Origin: Streptomyces resistomycificus
GTDB lineage: Bacteria; Actinomycetota; Actinomycetes; Streptomycetales; Streptomycetaceae
Assembly: GCF_001514265.1 (NCBI RefSeq)
Contig: NZ_KQ948996.1
Span: 1 to 64,000 of the forward strand
DNA length: 64,000 bases
Direction: 5' to 3'
The position numbers and the translations under genes are program-made. Below the pieces are notes generated by a model, which ran no database searches, was not told where the DNA came from, and saw nothing but the letters and a program-made list of their open reading frames with translations. Shown one piece after another: positions 26,625 to 35,563 of this stretch (its first letter is position 1; every line of letters begins with the position of its first letter).

Positions 26625-27129
26625 TGCGGGACCTTCCCTTGACTGTGTCGTGAACCCAGCGTCACGTACGGGGTGAGCGGTGATCAACCGGACGGGCCGG
26701 GCGGGGTACGACCCGGCAGGCGTCGCCCGGTTCGACGACACCGACGCCCGGGTGCGGATCGCCGCCCTGCACACCCCGTCCCGCGCACGCCGCGAACCGG
26801 ACTCCGACGCCCGCCGCCGCGACCGGCTCGTGCTCCTGCCCGTGCCGTGCGCGCCCTGCACGACGGTCCGAACCCGCACGTCAGGGCCCACGCGGTCGAA
26901 CGCGTCGCGTCGCCCCGTGGGTGCACGTCGACGCCGCCCCCTCACCTGCCGTGCGAAAGAAGGCGGCCCCCGGCGGCCCCGCCCACCGGCGGACCGCGCC
27001 CGGACCCGCCTGCACGGCACGGAGGTGACACCCCGTCGGGGCCCTGTCGCCAGGCACGGAGAACGCTGTCACGATCTTCCTGGAGCCGGACCGCACCGGG
27101 CCCGGCAGGGACGGACCATCGGAGCGCGC
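26625..27129. other. 505-bp gap with a possibly decayed coding remnant
   Basis: No intact gene was found between the aldo/keto reductase and the dioxygenase. Pieces in different forward frames read FDDTDARVRIAALHT and ALHDGPNPHVRAHAVERVAS. These resemble HEAT-type repeat proteins interrupted by frameshifts. This is weak evidence for a relic. Promoters for both flanking genes must also lie here. Confidence 0.25.
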
Positions 27130-28140
27130 ATGACGACGGACAGGGCCACCGCCAACCGCTCGGACGAAGCCTCGGGGAGTTCGGGGAGGTCGGGGAGTTC
27201 GGGAAGCTCGGGGATCGAGGTGCGTCCGGTCGCCGGACACATCGGCGCCGAGATCACCGGCGTCGACCTGGCCGACGGACTCGACGACGCCCAGGTCGCC
27301 GCGATCCGGGCGGCGGTCCTGCGCTGGAAGGTGGTGTTCTTCAGGGAACAACGCCTCGACCACGCAGGGCACATCGCGTTCGCGCGGCGGTTCGGCGAAC
27401 CGGTGGTGCCGCGTAGGCGTGGCAGCGCGTCCCCGCAGGACTTCCCGGAGATCGAGACCACCGCCGACCGGCTGGAGCTGGGCGGCAGGTTCGGCATGGA
27501 ACACGAAGAATGGCTCCAGCGGCGCCGGCACACCCTGTTGCGGGGCTGGCACTGCGACCACGGTGCCCGCATCGACCCGCCGGCCGCCACGATCCTGCGG
27601 GCCGAGACTGTCCCGCCGTACGGCGGCGACACCACCTGGTCCAACCTGGCCGCCGCCTATGCCGGACTGTCCGGCCCGGTGCGGGAGTTCGTCGACGGCC
27701 TGCGGGCCGAGCACCGGCTCGGCGTCGGCTACCAGCCGAGGCCCGGCGACGACGCGTACCTCCGGCACCTGCTGGACCACCAGGTCGCCTCGCTGCACCC
27801 GCTGGTACGGCAGCACCCGGAGACGGGGGAGCGGATCCTGTACGTCAACGGCTACTACGTCGAGCAGATCGCCGGCCTCTCCCGGGCCGAGAGCGGCGCG
27901 ATGCTGCAGATGCTGCTCGAACAGGCGACCCGGCCCGAGTACACGGTCCGGTTCCGCTGGGAGCCGGGCAGCGTGGCCTTCTGGGACAACCGGGCCACCA
28001 TCCACCTGGCGCCCGGCGACAACGCCCAACTCGGCTTCCCCCGGACCATGCACCGGGTGATGCTCACCGGCGACGTACCGGTCGGGGTGGACGGCCGGCC
28101 GTCGGAGGCGGTCACCGGGACCGAGCCGGGCCGCTGGTGA
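27130..28140 (+). CDS. TauD/TfdA family Fe(II)/2-oxoglutarate dioxygenase
   Basis: 336 residues, ATG 27130 (GGAGCGCGC upstream). A Gly/Ser-rich stretch (residues about 17-28, tandem GSSG/SGS) precedes IEVRPVAGHIGAEITGVDLADGL, the usual family start. The iron ligands are in GWHCDHGA (His-x-Asp) near 140 and the distal His in RTMHRVML near 312. The 2-oxoglutarate region is FWDNRATIHLAPGDN. Members cleave sulfonates, phenoxyacetates or related compounds, or act as tailoring hydroxylases; substrate unknown. The N-terminal linker is unusual for the family. Confidence 0.92.
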   Translation: MTTDRATANRSDEASGSSGRSGSSGSSGIEVRPVAGHIGAEITGVDLADGLDDAQVAAIRAAVLRWKVVFFREQRLDHAGHIAFARRFGEPVVPRRRGSASPQDFPEIETTADRLELGGRFGMEHEEWLQRRRHTLLRGWHCDHGARIDPPAATILRAETVPPYGGDTTWSNLAAAYAGLSGPVREFVDGLRAEHRLGVGYQPRPGDDAYLRHLLDHQVASLHPLVRQHPETGERILYVNGYYVEQIAGLSRAESGAMLQMLLEQATRPEYTVRFRWEPGSVAFWDNRATIHLAPGDNAQLGFPRTMHRVMLTGDVPVGVDGRPSEAVTGTEPGRW

Positions 28141-28162
28141 CCGCCCTCGGGCGGTGCGCGCC

Positions 28163-29218
28163 TCAGACGCCGGGCCGCCACCCGAGCGCCGGGCCCAGCC
28201 GCGTCGCCATGTCGGTGAGGATCTGCACGTAGTCCTCGTGCTCGAAGGTGAACGGCAGCGCGAACGCGACCTCGTCGACCTCACGGAACGCGGCGTGCGC
28301 CCGCAGCCGCTGGGCGATCTCGTCCGAGGTGCCGACGATGTCGGGCGCGAACATCAGACGGGCCGGGCCCTGCGGCGAGCCGGTACGCGGGGTGCGCTTC
28401 GCCGCGTACTTCTCGTACTTGGCGCGCTGCTCGGGCGAGGCGGAGTCGGTGGGGACGACGACGAGGCCCTGGGAGACGCGGGCGGCCTCCCCGTCCGGGT
28501 GGGCGGCCCGGAAGGCGCGGATGTGCGACAGCTGGACCTCGGCGAAGTCAGGCGACTCCTCGTCGCCCTCGGCCTTGACGACGCTGCTGGTCAGGAAGTT
28601 CATGGCGTGCTCGCCGGCCCAGCGGGCCGAGCCGAGGCTGCCGCCGCCGTACCACAGGCGACGGCCCAGGCCCGGCGAGTGCGGCTGCACCCGGTCGGAG
28701 CTGTATTCGAACTGCGGCTCCCGCCGCGTGGCCTCGAACCCCTCGACCCCGCTGAAGTCGGTGGCCGGCCTGCCGCGTACGAAGTCCAGCAGCCGCCGCA
28801 CCCGCCCGTACCCGAAGTCCTCGGCGTCGGCGGTGTCCGGGTACAGCGCGCCCTTGACCTGGTCGAAGTGCATCGGAGGCCCCACGCTGACACCCGGGTT
28901 GACCCGGCCACCCGACAACAGGTCGACGGTCGCCAGGTCCTCGGCCAGCCGCAGGGGGTTCTCCCAGCCCAGCGGGATGACCGCGGTGCCGAGTTCGATG
29001 CGCCGGGTGCGCTGCGAGGCCGCCGCCAGGACGGCGACCGGGGAGGATATGCCGTACTGGAGGTGGCGGTGGCGCAGCCACGCGCTGTCGAAGCCCAGCC
29101 GCTCACCGAGCTCGATGATCTCCAGTGTGGACTCGTGACCCCGGACCGGATCCGCCTCGTCGAACAGCCCGATGGTCAGGAAGCCCAGCTTGCGCAGCGG
29201 TCGAGAGGCGGGCGGCAC
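28163..29218 (-). CDS. LLM-class flavin-dependent oxidoreductase
   Basis: 351 residues from GTG 29218 with GGAGGAG upstream. This is a luciferase-like barrel: LGFLTIGLFDEADP, LGFDSAWLRHRHLQYGISSPVAVLAAASQRTRRIELGTAVIPLGWENPLRLAEDLATVDLLSGGRVNPGVSVG (the core to about residue 130), and WYGGGSLGSARWAGEHAMNFL. It is a reduced-flavin monooxygenase or F420/FMN oxidoreductase, substrate unknown. Convergent with the dioxygenase (22 bp between stops). Confidence 0.93.
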   Translation of the reverse strand: MPPASRPLRKLGFLTIGLFDEADPVRGHESTLEIIELGERLGFDSAWLRHRHLQYGISSPVAVLAAASQRTRRIELGTAVIPLGWENPLRLAEDLATVDLLSGGRVNPGVSVGPPMHFDQVKGALYPDTADAEDFGYGRVRRLLDFVRGRPATDFSGVEGFEATRREPQFEYSSDRVQPHSPGLGRRLWYGGGSLGSARWAGEHAMNFLTSSVVKAEGDEESPDFAEVQLSHIRAFRAAHPDGEAARVSQGLVVVPTDSASPEQRAKYEKYAAKRTPRTGSPQGPARLMFAPDIVGTSDEIAQRLRAHAAFREVDEVAFALPFTFEHEDYVQILTDMATRLGPALGWRPGV

Positions 29219-29286
29219 GGGCTCCTCCGGCGGTGGTGTCGTACGACGGTTGCGGCTGGATTGTCGCAGGCGCCGGCCGTACGACC

Positions 29287-29351
29287 GTGACCAGGGCTCG
29301 TGACCAGGGCTCGCGACCTGGGCCCGTGACCTGGGCCCGTGACCTGGGCCC
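29287..29351. repeat. Five 13-bp tandem repeats
   Basis: There are five consecutive 13-bp units: GTGACCAGGGCTC twice, then GCGACCTGGGCCC, then GTGACCTGGGCCC twice. The next bases begin a sixth partial unit (GTGATCG). They lie between the LLM gene start (29218) and the stop of the phosphoesterase gene (29392). Confidence 0.9.
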
Positions 29352-29391
29352 GTGATCGTGGCAGCAGTCGGCACCTGATCGCACCCCGTTG

Positions 29392-30906
29392 TCAGGCCCC
29401 TGGAGCGGGCAGCGGGATGGTCACCTCGTCCTCGACGGGGGGATCGAGCTCCTGGGCGCGGTTGCCGGTGGCCGCGTAGCAGCGCAGCCGAATCGTCTCC
29501 GGGGTGACGTCCAGGCGCAGGAAGCACTTGAAGAACGGTGGGCTGTAGGTGGCCGAGCTCGGCGAGAACAGCTGCGTGTAGATCTTGCGGACCGGGAGGC
29601 GGAACCGTGAGGTGCGGTCGGGGCGGCCGCCGGCGCCCAGCAGGCTCGCCACCAGCCGCGTGCGCAGGGTGACCCGAGGGGGCTCGCCCGGGCTGCGGGT
29701 CGGCGGGATGCCGAGCCGCTCGGCGATCACGGCCGTCGCCTCGGCCTCGGTGAGCGTGAAGAAGCGCGGCATCCGCAGCCGGCGGCCGTACAGCCGGCTG
29801 TAGAAGGCGAGGGAGTCGCCGCGCAGCGGGTAGCAGCGGAAGTCCTTCTCGGTCACGCCCGCGACCGCGATGTGCGGGATGGTGTGGGTGGCGTGCATGA
29901 ACGCTCCGCCGCCGCCGGAGACGACGTACTGGATCGTGCGGTCGTCCACCCGCACCGGATAGCGCTGGTAGTTGTGGATGTCCCCGCCGATCGCCGCCAC
30001 GTAGTGGTGGTCGGGGTCGCGGACGATGTCGTCGACCGTGCCGCCGCCGTCGATAGCGCAGGGGTGGTGCTCGCCGTCCACGTACAGCGGCGACCCGGTG
30101 ATCAGGATCTTCGGGCGGGGGCCCCGGGAGACCTCACGGAGCCAGGCGCCCTGTTCGGCGTCGACGGTGCCCAGCAGCCCCGTGTCGATACCGATGATCC
30201 GCACCGGCCCGGCGTCCACGGCCCAGTAGGGGCCCGGCTGGACGGCCTGCTGGGCCGGTGCGGGCCGCAACGCCCGGGCCTGGTCGAGACGTTCACCGTC
30301 GTGCGCGCTCGGGCGGTGCCACAGCAGGGACCGCAGCCAGGCCCGGGTGAGGGGGCGGGGCGCGGGTTCCGGTTCGAGGGGCGGGGCGTCGTCGCAGAAG
30401 ACGCGCATGAAGGCGCCGAGGTCCTCGTACCAGTCGTGGTTGCCGGGTATCGCGTAGATCGGGGCGCGGTAGTCCTGGTACGGGCGGAAGAACTTCGTGC
30501 CGTAGTCGTCCGCGCTGCCCACCGGGTAGATCACGTCACTGGCCACGATCGCGAAGCGGGTGTCCTGACCCGTCTTCAGAAAGCCGGGCACGACGGCGTA
30601 CTGGGGGTCGTCGCCCTCGCCCGTGTCGCCGATGACCATGAAGGAGAAGCGGTCCGGGTCGTCACGGCGGATCACCTTGTCGGCGGGCTGGCCCGCGGCC
30701 GCCCGCTGCGCCACCCACCGGCTGCGGGTGCGGCCCGTGGGGTCGCCGAACCAGGACGCCACGACGCCGTTGCGGGCGGCCCACAGCGTCCTCGGGTTCA
30801 GCCAGGAGCTCTTCTCGACCCGCTGCGGCAGGAGTTGCCGGTACGCGCCGCGTTCGGTGGAGCCCCAGCCGGCGCCTTCGGCGGTATCACGTGAGGATTC
30901 AGACAC
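29392..30906 (-). CDS. Calcineurin-like metallophosphoesterase
   Basis: 504 residues, GTG 30906. Metal-binding motifs are in order: GDTGEGDD (about residue 92), VASDVIYPVG, GNHDWYED (about 151) and GGDIHNYQRYP with the late His (about 300). An N-terminal extension of about 85 residues, rich in Trp and Arg, precedes the catalytic domain. The last ~100 residues (RKIYTQLFSPSSATYSPPFFKCFLRLDV) form a separate C-terminal domain. No signal peptide. Substrate unknown. Confidence 0.9.
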   Translation of the reverse strand: MSESSRDTAEGAGWGSTERGAYRQLLPQRVEKSSWLNPRTLWAARNGVVASWFGDPTGRTRSRWVAQRAAAGQPADKVIRRDDPDRFSFMVIGDTGEGDDPQYAVVPGFLKTGQDTRFAIVASDVIYPVGSADDYGTKFFRPYQDYRAPIYAIPGNHDWYEDLGAFMRVFCDDAPPLEPEPAPRPLTRAWLRSLLWHRPSAHDGERLDQARALRPAPAQQAVQPGPYWAVDAGPVRIIGIDTGLLGTVDAEQGAWLREVSRGPRPKILITGSPLYVDGEHHPCAIDGGGTVDDIVRDPDHHYVAAIGGDIHNYQRYPVRVDDRTIQYVVSGGGGAFMHATHTIPHIAVAGVTEKDFRCYPLRGDSLAFYSRLYGRRLRMPRFFTLTEAEATAVIAERLGIPPTRSPGEPPRVTLRTRLVASLLGAGGRPDRTSRFRLPVRKIYTQLFSPSSATYSPPFFKCFLRLDVTPETIRLRCYAATGNRAQELDPPVEDEVTIPLPAPGA

Positions 30907-30953
30907 CGTCGCACCGTAACAACGATCTCGAACCGGACCGGAGTTGGGGCGGT

Positions 30954-31826
30954 TCAGCGACGGCGGGCGCGCTGCACGGTGTCGTGCGGTGCCCGCGGCC
31001 GCGGAACGGCGCTCGTGGTCGCCCCGACGTGCGGCCGGGGCGGATCGGCGGGAGCGGGCCGCTCGACCGGCGCGGACCGGCCCCGGTCGCCGTCGCCCAG
31101 GACCAGCAGCGGGTCGAACATCACGACCACCCCCGCGAGGACGAGGAAGATGACCGGCCCCACCAGCATCGGCAGCAGCAGCGAGGTGGGGGAGTCGCCG
31201 GCCCAGGTGCCGCCCCCGGTGCCGTGCACATGGACGCTGACGGCGGCCATCGCCGTGTAGTGCATCCCGGACACGGCCACGCCCATGATCAGGCTGGCCC
31301 CCAGGCTCGTCAGGAAGCCGCGGATGGTGACGGCCGCCCACAGTGCCGCGGTGGCGGCGACGATCGCGATCAGTACCGAGAGCACGACGACGAGCGGGTC
31401 GTAGCGCACCTCCCCGTTCACGTGCATCGCGGCCATGCCCAGGTAGTGCATCGCGGCCACTCCGAGACCGGTGATCACTCCCGCGACGGACAGCGTGGCG
31501 GTGCTGGTGCCGCGGTGACCCACGATGAACACACCGATGCCGACCACGACGATCGCCACCGCGAGACTGAGCACCGTCAGACCCGCGTCGTAGCGGATCC
31601 GGGTCTCCTCGACCTGGAAACCGATCATCGCGATGAAGTGCATAGTCCAGATGCCGCAGCCGATCGAGGCCGCGCCGAGCGCGAGCCAGCCGACCTTCCA
31701 CGACTGTGGGTCGAGCAGGGTCCGGACCGTGCAGCGCAGCCCCAGAGCCCCTCCCAGACACGCCATCACAAATGCAGCGACAGGTGTCACCAAGCCATAG
31801 CGGAACCCGTCAACCGTGCCTTCCAT
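30954..31826 (-). CDS. MHYT-domain integral membrane sensor-like protein
   Basis: 290 residues, ATG 31826 with GGGGGAG upstream. Seven membrane helices are predicted. The MHYT motifs are repeated: IWTMHFIAM (about 55), AAMHYLGMAAMHV (about 120) and SGMHYTAMAAVSVHVHG (about 185). MHYT domains are proposed to bind copper and sense diatomic gases. Here the domain is not fused to an output domain, and the tail after residue 245 is a basic, Pro-rich stretch. Signalling partner unknown. It is followed, 47 bp later in the same direction, by the phosphoesterase gene. Confidence 0.92.
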   Translation of the reverse strand: MEGTVDGFRYGLVTPVAAFVMACLGGALGLRCTVRTLLDPQSWKVGWLALGAASIGCGIWTMHFIAMIGFQVEETRIRYDAGLTVLSLAVAIVVVGIGVFIVGHRGTSTATLSVAGVITGLGVAAMHYLGMAAMHVNGEVRYDPLVVVLSVLIAIVAATAALWAAVTIRGFLTSLGASLIMGVAVSGMHYTAMAAVSVHVHGTGGGTWAGDSPTSLLLPMLVGPVIFLVLAGVVVMFDPLLVLGDGDRGRSAPVERPAPADPPRPHVGATTSAVPRPRAPHDTVQRARRR

Positions 31827-32041
31827 GTGCCAACTCCCCCCAGAGTCACGGCTGGTTGTGGGGGAAGAGTTACGGGTGAGCGCGGCAAATGGCAAGCGGT
31901 TACCGGGGGTCCGCTTTTAACTGCCGGTCGACGAGGTCCGACTCCGGTCATACAGAGGCGAGTTCCAGCCATCGGCGCCCGCCGGGACGTACACCGTGAA
32001 ACCCTCGCCAGGCCCGTTGCCCGGCGTGGCGACGCCGTCGG

Positions 32042-32797
32042 TCAGAACGTGCGCTTCAGGAGGTCGAGCAGAGCAGTCCAGTGGCGCTCGTCGCCCGCCT
32101 TGTCGTAGGCCGCGGTGTCGGCCTGCGTGAAGCCGTGGTGGGCGCCGGCGTAGACCTCGCAGGTGTGGCGGACACCGGCCGCGGTGAGCGCCTCCTCCAG
32201 CCGCTCCATCTGCTCGACGGGCAGTGAGGGATCCTGGTCGGCGTGCCCGAAGTACAGCTCGGCGGTGACCTTGCCGGCGACCAGGTGCGGGCTGTCCGGG
32301 GCGTCGGTGGCCAGCCGCCCGCCGTGGAACCCCGCCGCTGCCGCGACCCGCTCCGGGTAGGTGCCGGCCGTCAGGAGAGCCAGCCGTGCGCCCAGGCAGT
32401 AGCCCGTGATGGCGACCGGGCCGTCCGCGGCCACGGGAGACTCGGCCAGCCAGCGCAGATACGCTCCCGCGTCCCGCATCGACAGCTCCGGAGTCAGCGT
32501 CTGCATGATCGGGCCGAGCCGCTCGAAGATCTCCGGCCGCGCCCCCGGGTCGATGAACTCCGGCAGCTCGGCCACCGGCGCACGCCCGTGGCGGTAGAAC
32601 ACGTTCGGCACCAGGACCGTGTAACCGGCCTCGGCCAGCCGGTCCGCCATGGACGTCAGCTGCGGTCGCAGCCCGAAGGCGTCCATGTAGAGCAGTACCG
32701 TCGGATGCGGGCCGCCGTCACCGGGATGCGCCAGATACGCGTCGGCGGTGCCGTCGGCGGTGGGGATGTCGACTGCGGTTCCCTGTACGGCGCTCAT
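32042..32797 (-). CDS. Dienelactone hydrolase family protein
   Basis: 251 residues, ATG 32797. Alpha/beta hydrolase with the dienelactone-hydrolase triad: nucleophile Cys in GYCLGARLAL (about 128), Asp in YFGHADQDPSLP (about 180), and His in GAHHGFTQAD (about 217). The start is PTADGTADAYLAHPGD. It hydrolyses lactones or esters of the dienelactone type in the cytoplasm. Not in an evident operon. Confidence 0.93.
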   Translation of the reverse strand: MSAVQGTAVDIPTADGTADAYLAHPGDGGPHPTVLLYMDAFGLRPQLTSMADRLAEAGYTVLVPNVFYRHGRAPVAELPEFIDPGARPEIFERLGPIMQTLTPELSMRDAGAYLRWLAESPVAADGPVAITGYCLGARLALLTAGTYPERVAAAAGFHGGRLATDAPDSPHLVAGKVTAELYFGHADQDPSLPVEQMERLEEALTAAGVRHTCEVYAGAHHGFTQADTAAYDKAGDERHWTALLDLLKRTF

Positions 32798-32945
32798 GGC
32801 TGGGGCTGCCCTTCTGCGTGGCTGTCGGCCTGCGGACCCACCCGGACACCCGGGCGGACCGTGGCCATCGTGGCATGACCGGTCAGGGGCACCCCGCGCG
32901 CCCCTGGCCTCCTGACCTGGTCATGAAGGCCCCTTGGTGCGCCCG

Positions 32946-33566
32946 TTACTCGAACCGGGACGTGTCGCCCGCGCCCTTGCGGATGATCTCCGCCTCGCCG
33001 CCGGAGAAGTCGATGACCGTCGTCGGCTCGGTGCCGCAGTCCCCGGAGTCGACCACCGCGTCCAGGACGTGGTCCAGCCGGTCCTTGATCTCCCAGCCCT
33101 GCGTCATCGGCTCCTCCTCGTCCGGCAGCAGGAGCGTGCTGGACAGCAGCGGCTCGCCCAGCTCGGTCAGCAGGGCCTGGGTGACGACGTGGTCGGGGAT
33201 GCGCACACCGACCGTCTTCTTCTTCGGATGCTGGAGCATGCGCGGCACCTCCTTCGTCGCCGGGAGGATGAAGGTGTAACTGCCGGGCGTGGACGCCTTG
33301 ATCGCGCGGAAGACGTCGTTGTCGACCCGTACGAACTGGCCGAGCTGTGCGAAGTCCTGGCAGACGAGGGTGAAGTGGTGCCGGTCGTCCAGCCGGCGGA
33401 TCGTCCTGATCCGGTCGATGCCGTCACGGCTGCCGAGCCGGCAGCCCAGTGCGTAGCAGGAGTCCGTCGGATACGCGATGAGCGCGCCCGAGCGGACGCT
33501 CTCGGCGACCTGGGAGATGGTGCGCGGTTGCGGGTTGTCGGGGTGCACGTCGAAGTACTTGGCCAT
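32946..33566 (-). CDS. YciO/Sua5-YrdC domain protein
   Basis: 206 residues, ATG 33566. The YrdC-fold signature is present: LIAYPTDSCYALGCRLGSRDGIDRIRTIRRLDD (residues 29-62), HFTLVCQDFAQL, and VGVRIPDHVVTQALL. Loop details (KKKTVGVR, DEEEPM) suit the YciO branch rather than full-length TsaC/Sua5. Sua5 makes threonylcarbamoyl-AMP for tRNA t6A; the YciO role is less certain, so the reaction is not asserted. Confidence 0.88.
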   Translation of the reverse strand: MAKYFDVHPDNPQPRTISQVAESVRSGALIAYPTDSCYALGCRLGSRDGIDRIRTIRRLDDRHHFTLVCQDFAQLGQFVRVDNDVFRAIKASTPGSYTFILPATKEVPRMLQHPKKKTVGVRIPDHVVTQALLTELGEPLLSSTLLLPDEEEPMTQGWEIKDRLDHVLDAVVDSGDCGTEPTTVIDFSGGEAEIIRKGAGDTSRFE

Positions 33567-33865
33567 CCGTCGAGCTTATGCCTTGGGGGGACGGAGAGCC
33601 GCGCAGGCCCGGCACGGTGCGTCCGCCAGGGCGGCGGCGTGAACGCGGCGACGGGCTCCGCCACCTCAGGACGGGCGTGGTCCGCCTGTCCTACCGGGCT
33701 CGGCTCCGCCCGCCCTTCAGGACCGGCTCCGCCGAGGGCCGCGGCCGCCGGCGCGTTCGGGCCCGGTGCGGAGGGGGCATGATCGCAGGGCGACCCTCTG
33801 GCGGACGTGAGGTAACGTCCCCGACCGGAATACCGGACGATACGAGGGGCGAGGAGAACGTCGAC

Positions 33866-35416
33866 GTGGCAGGCCCAGGAGACGGATTCCGTCCTACGGA
33901 CGAGCCTCGTCGTACGGAGGTGCGGGGCACTCAGGACGTGGCGTGGGCCCAGGAGTTGCTGGACCATCTGCGGCCGACCGGACGCGATGTGCGCCGGGTC
34001 GTCGCGTGGCTCGCCGACACCGTGCGGGGCGAGGCCTCGCTGCATGACGAGACCGGCGCACTCCTCGCCGGCTCCCGGGTACCGGCGGTCGCGGACCTGG
34101 TCGCCGACATCGTCGCGGGGCGCATCGCCTCCGCCGCGTGGGAGGGGGAGGGCCGGTACCTGCGGCTGGTCAGGGTGGACCGGCCCGCCCCGGCCTCGGC
34201 CGGAGTGCTCGCCGTGGCCCGCAGCGCCCCCTTCGACCGGCGGGCGTCCGACATCGTGACGCACACCGCGCAGGTCGTCGAGGTACTGCTGCGGGCACGT
34301 GAGACGGCCGCCGCCGGACGCCGGCTCCGACAGGCGACGTCCGACCTGAGGCTGGCGATCCTGCAACTGCTCATGGTGGAGGACACCGTGTCCGCGCGCC
34401 GGGTCGCCGCGGGACTGTGGCCCGGACTCCTAGACACGGACGCGGCCTGGGTCTACGTCCTCGAGGCCAAGGCCGAGCAACGTGACCGCATCGCCGAGGA
34501 ATGCGTCCACGTGACCGAGGAGCAGGCCCTCGTGGTGCGCTGCCCCGCCGTGGACGAGCACGTGATCGTCGTCAGCCCCGGCGAGGCCGCGGTCGCGGCC
34601 CTGCGGTCGCTCGTCGACCGCACGCCCGGTTCCTTCCTCGGCGGCAGCGCCCGCCAGAGCCTGGCCCGCACGGCCACCGCCTACGGACAGGCCGTCAGCG
34701 CCCTGGCCGTCGCGCACTTCAGGCCCGGCAAGACGGCCGTCTACGCCGAACGCTCCCACCCCGAGCGCCTGATGGACCCCGTCGCCCTCTGCGACTGGAC
34801 CGTCCACGTGCTGCACCCGCTCGACACCCTGCCGCACCACACCCGCGCCGAACTCCTCGCCACCACCCGCCTCGGCCTCGAGTTCACCGCCGTGAGCGCG
34901 GCCAAGGTCCTCGGCGTGAGCCGCAACACCGTCCGCGCCCGCATGGAGCGCGTCGAGGGCCTGCTGGGCACGGACTTCTCCGACCTGACGGTCCGTGCCG
35001 TCGCCCACCTGGCCCTCAACACCCAGGTCGGCCTCGCGGAGATACCGGCCGTGCGGGGCGCCGCCGAACCGGCCCCCACCCGGCTCGCCGACCTGCTCGC
35101 CGGACCCGCCGTCCGGGCCTGGGCACAGGACCTGCTGGGCCGACTGGACACGGACGGCCGGGACCTGCGCCGGACCCTGCGCACCTGGATCGCCGCGGGC
35201 GGCAACTCCGAACGGGCCGCCCAGACGCTGGGCATGCACGCGCAGACCGTGCGCGAACACGTACGGGGCGCGGAGCCCGTGCTCGAACGACAGCTCCTGG
35301 CCGCCGGCAGCGATCTCTACGAGGTCGTCCTGGCCCATCTGGTCATCGGCGACCTCCAACCGCCACTCCTCGACCGGGCGAATCCGGGCCATCCGGACTC
35401 ACCTGTGCACGGGTGA
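33866..35416 (+). CDS. PucR/CdaR-like regulator with two C-terminal HTH segments
   Basis: 516 residues from GTG 33866, chosen for GAGGAGAAC upstream; ATG 33779 would add 29 residues. The N-terminal half (about 20-180) resembles a degenerate GAF-like sensing domain with RGEASLHDETGALLAG. Two HTH segments follow: LGLEFTAVSAAKVLGVSRNTVRARMERVEGLLG (about 340) and AAGGNSERAAQTLGMHAQTVREHVRGAEP (about 450). The tandem HTH layout is seen in Streptomyces regulators. DNA targets unknown; it faces away from the Sua5-like gene. Confidence 0.85.
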   Translation: MAGPGDGFRPTDEPRRTEVRGTQDVAWAQELLDHLRPTGRDVRRVVAWLADTVRGEASLHDETGALLAGSRVPAVADLVADIVAGRIASAAWEGEGRYLRLVRVDRPAPASAGVLAVARSAPFDRRASDIVTHTAQVVEVLLRARETAAAGRRLRQATSDLRLAILQLLMVEDTVSARRVAAGLWPGLLDTDAAWVYVLEAKAEQRDRIAEECVHVTEEQALVVRCPAVDEHVIVVSPGEAAVAALRSLVDRTPGSFLGGSARQSLARTATAYGQAVSALAVAHFRPGKTAVYAERSHPERLMDPVALCDWTVHVLHPLDTLPHHTRAELLATTRLGLEFTAVSAAKVLGVSRNTVRARMERVEGLLGTDFSDLTVRAVAHLALNTQVGLAEIPAVRGAAEPAPTRLADLLAGPAVRAWAQDLLGRLDTDGRDLRRTLRTWIAAGGNSERAAQTLGMHAQTVREHVRGAEPVLERQLLAAGSDLYEVVLAHLVIGDLQPPLLDRANPGHPDSPVHG

Positions 35417-35563
35417 GCCATGTGCCCCGCACAGCGGGCATCGCCGCGATTCACAACGGTTCCGTTTCACACGTAGGTTCTAGGCACTGCGGGGGCACGA
35501 CCGGAACGGGGGACCGGTCGCGCTCCCGCGCCTCTGTTCTCGCTGAGCCGGACGCACGTCCGG

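Noticed and set aside
29287..29351. CRISPR or riboswitch
   Set aside because: The 13-bp units have no spacers and no conserved riboswitch fold was seen.
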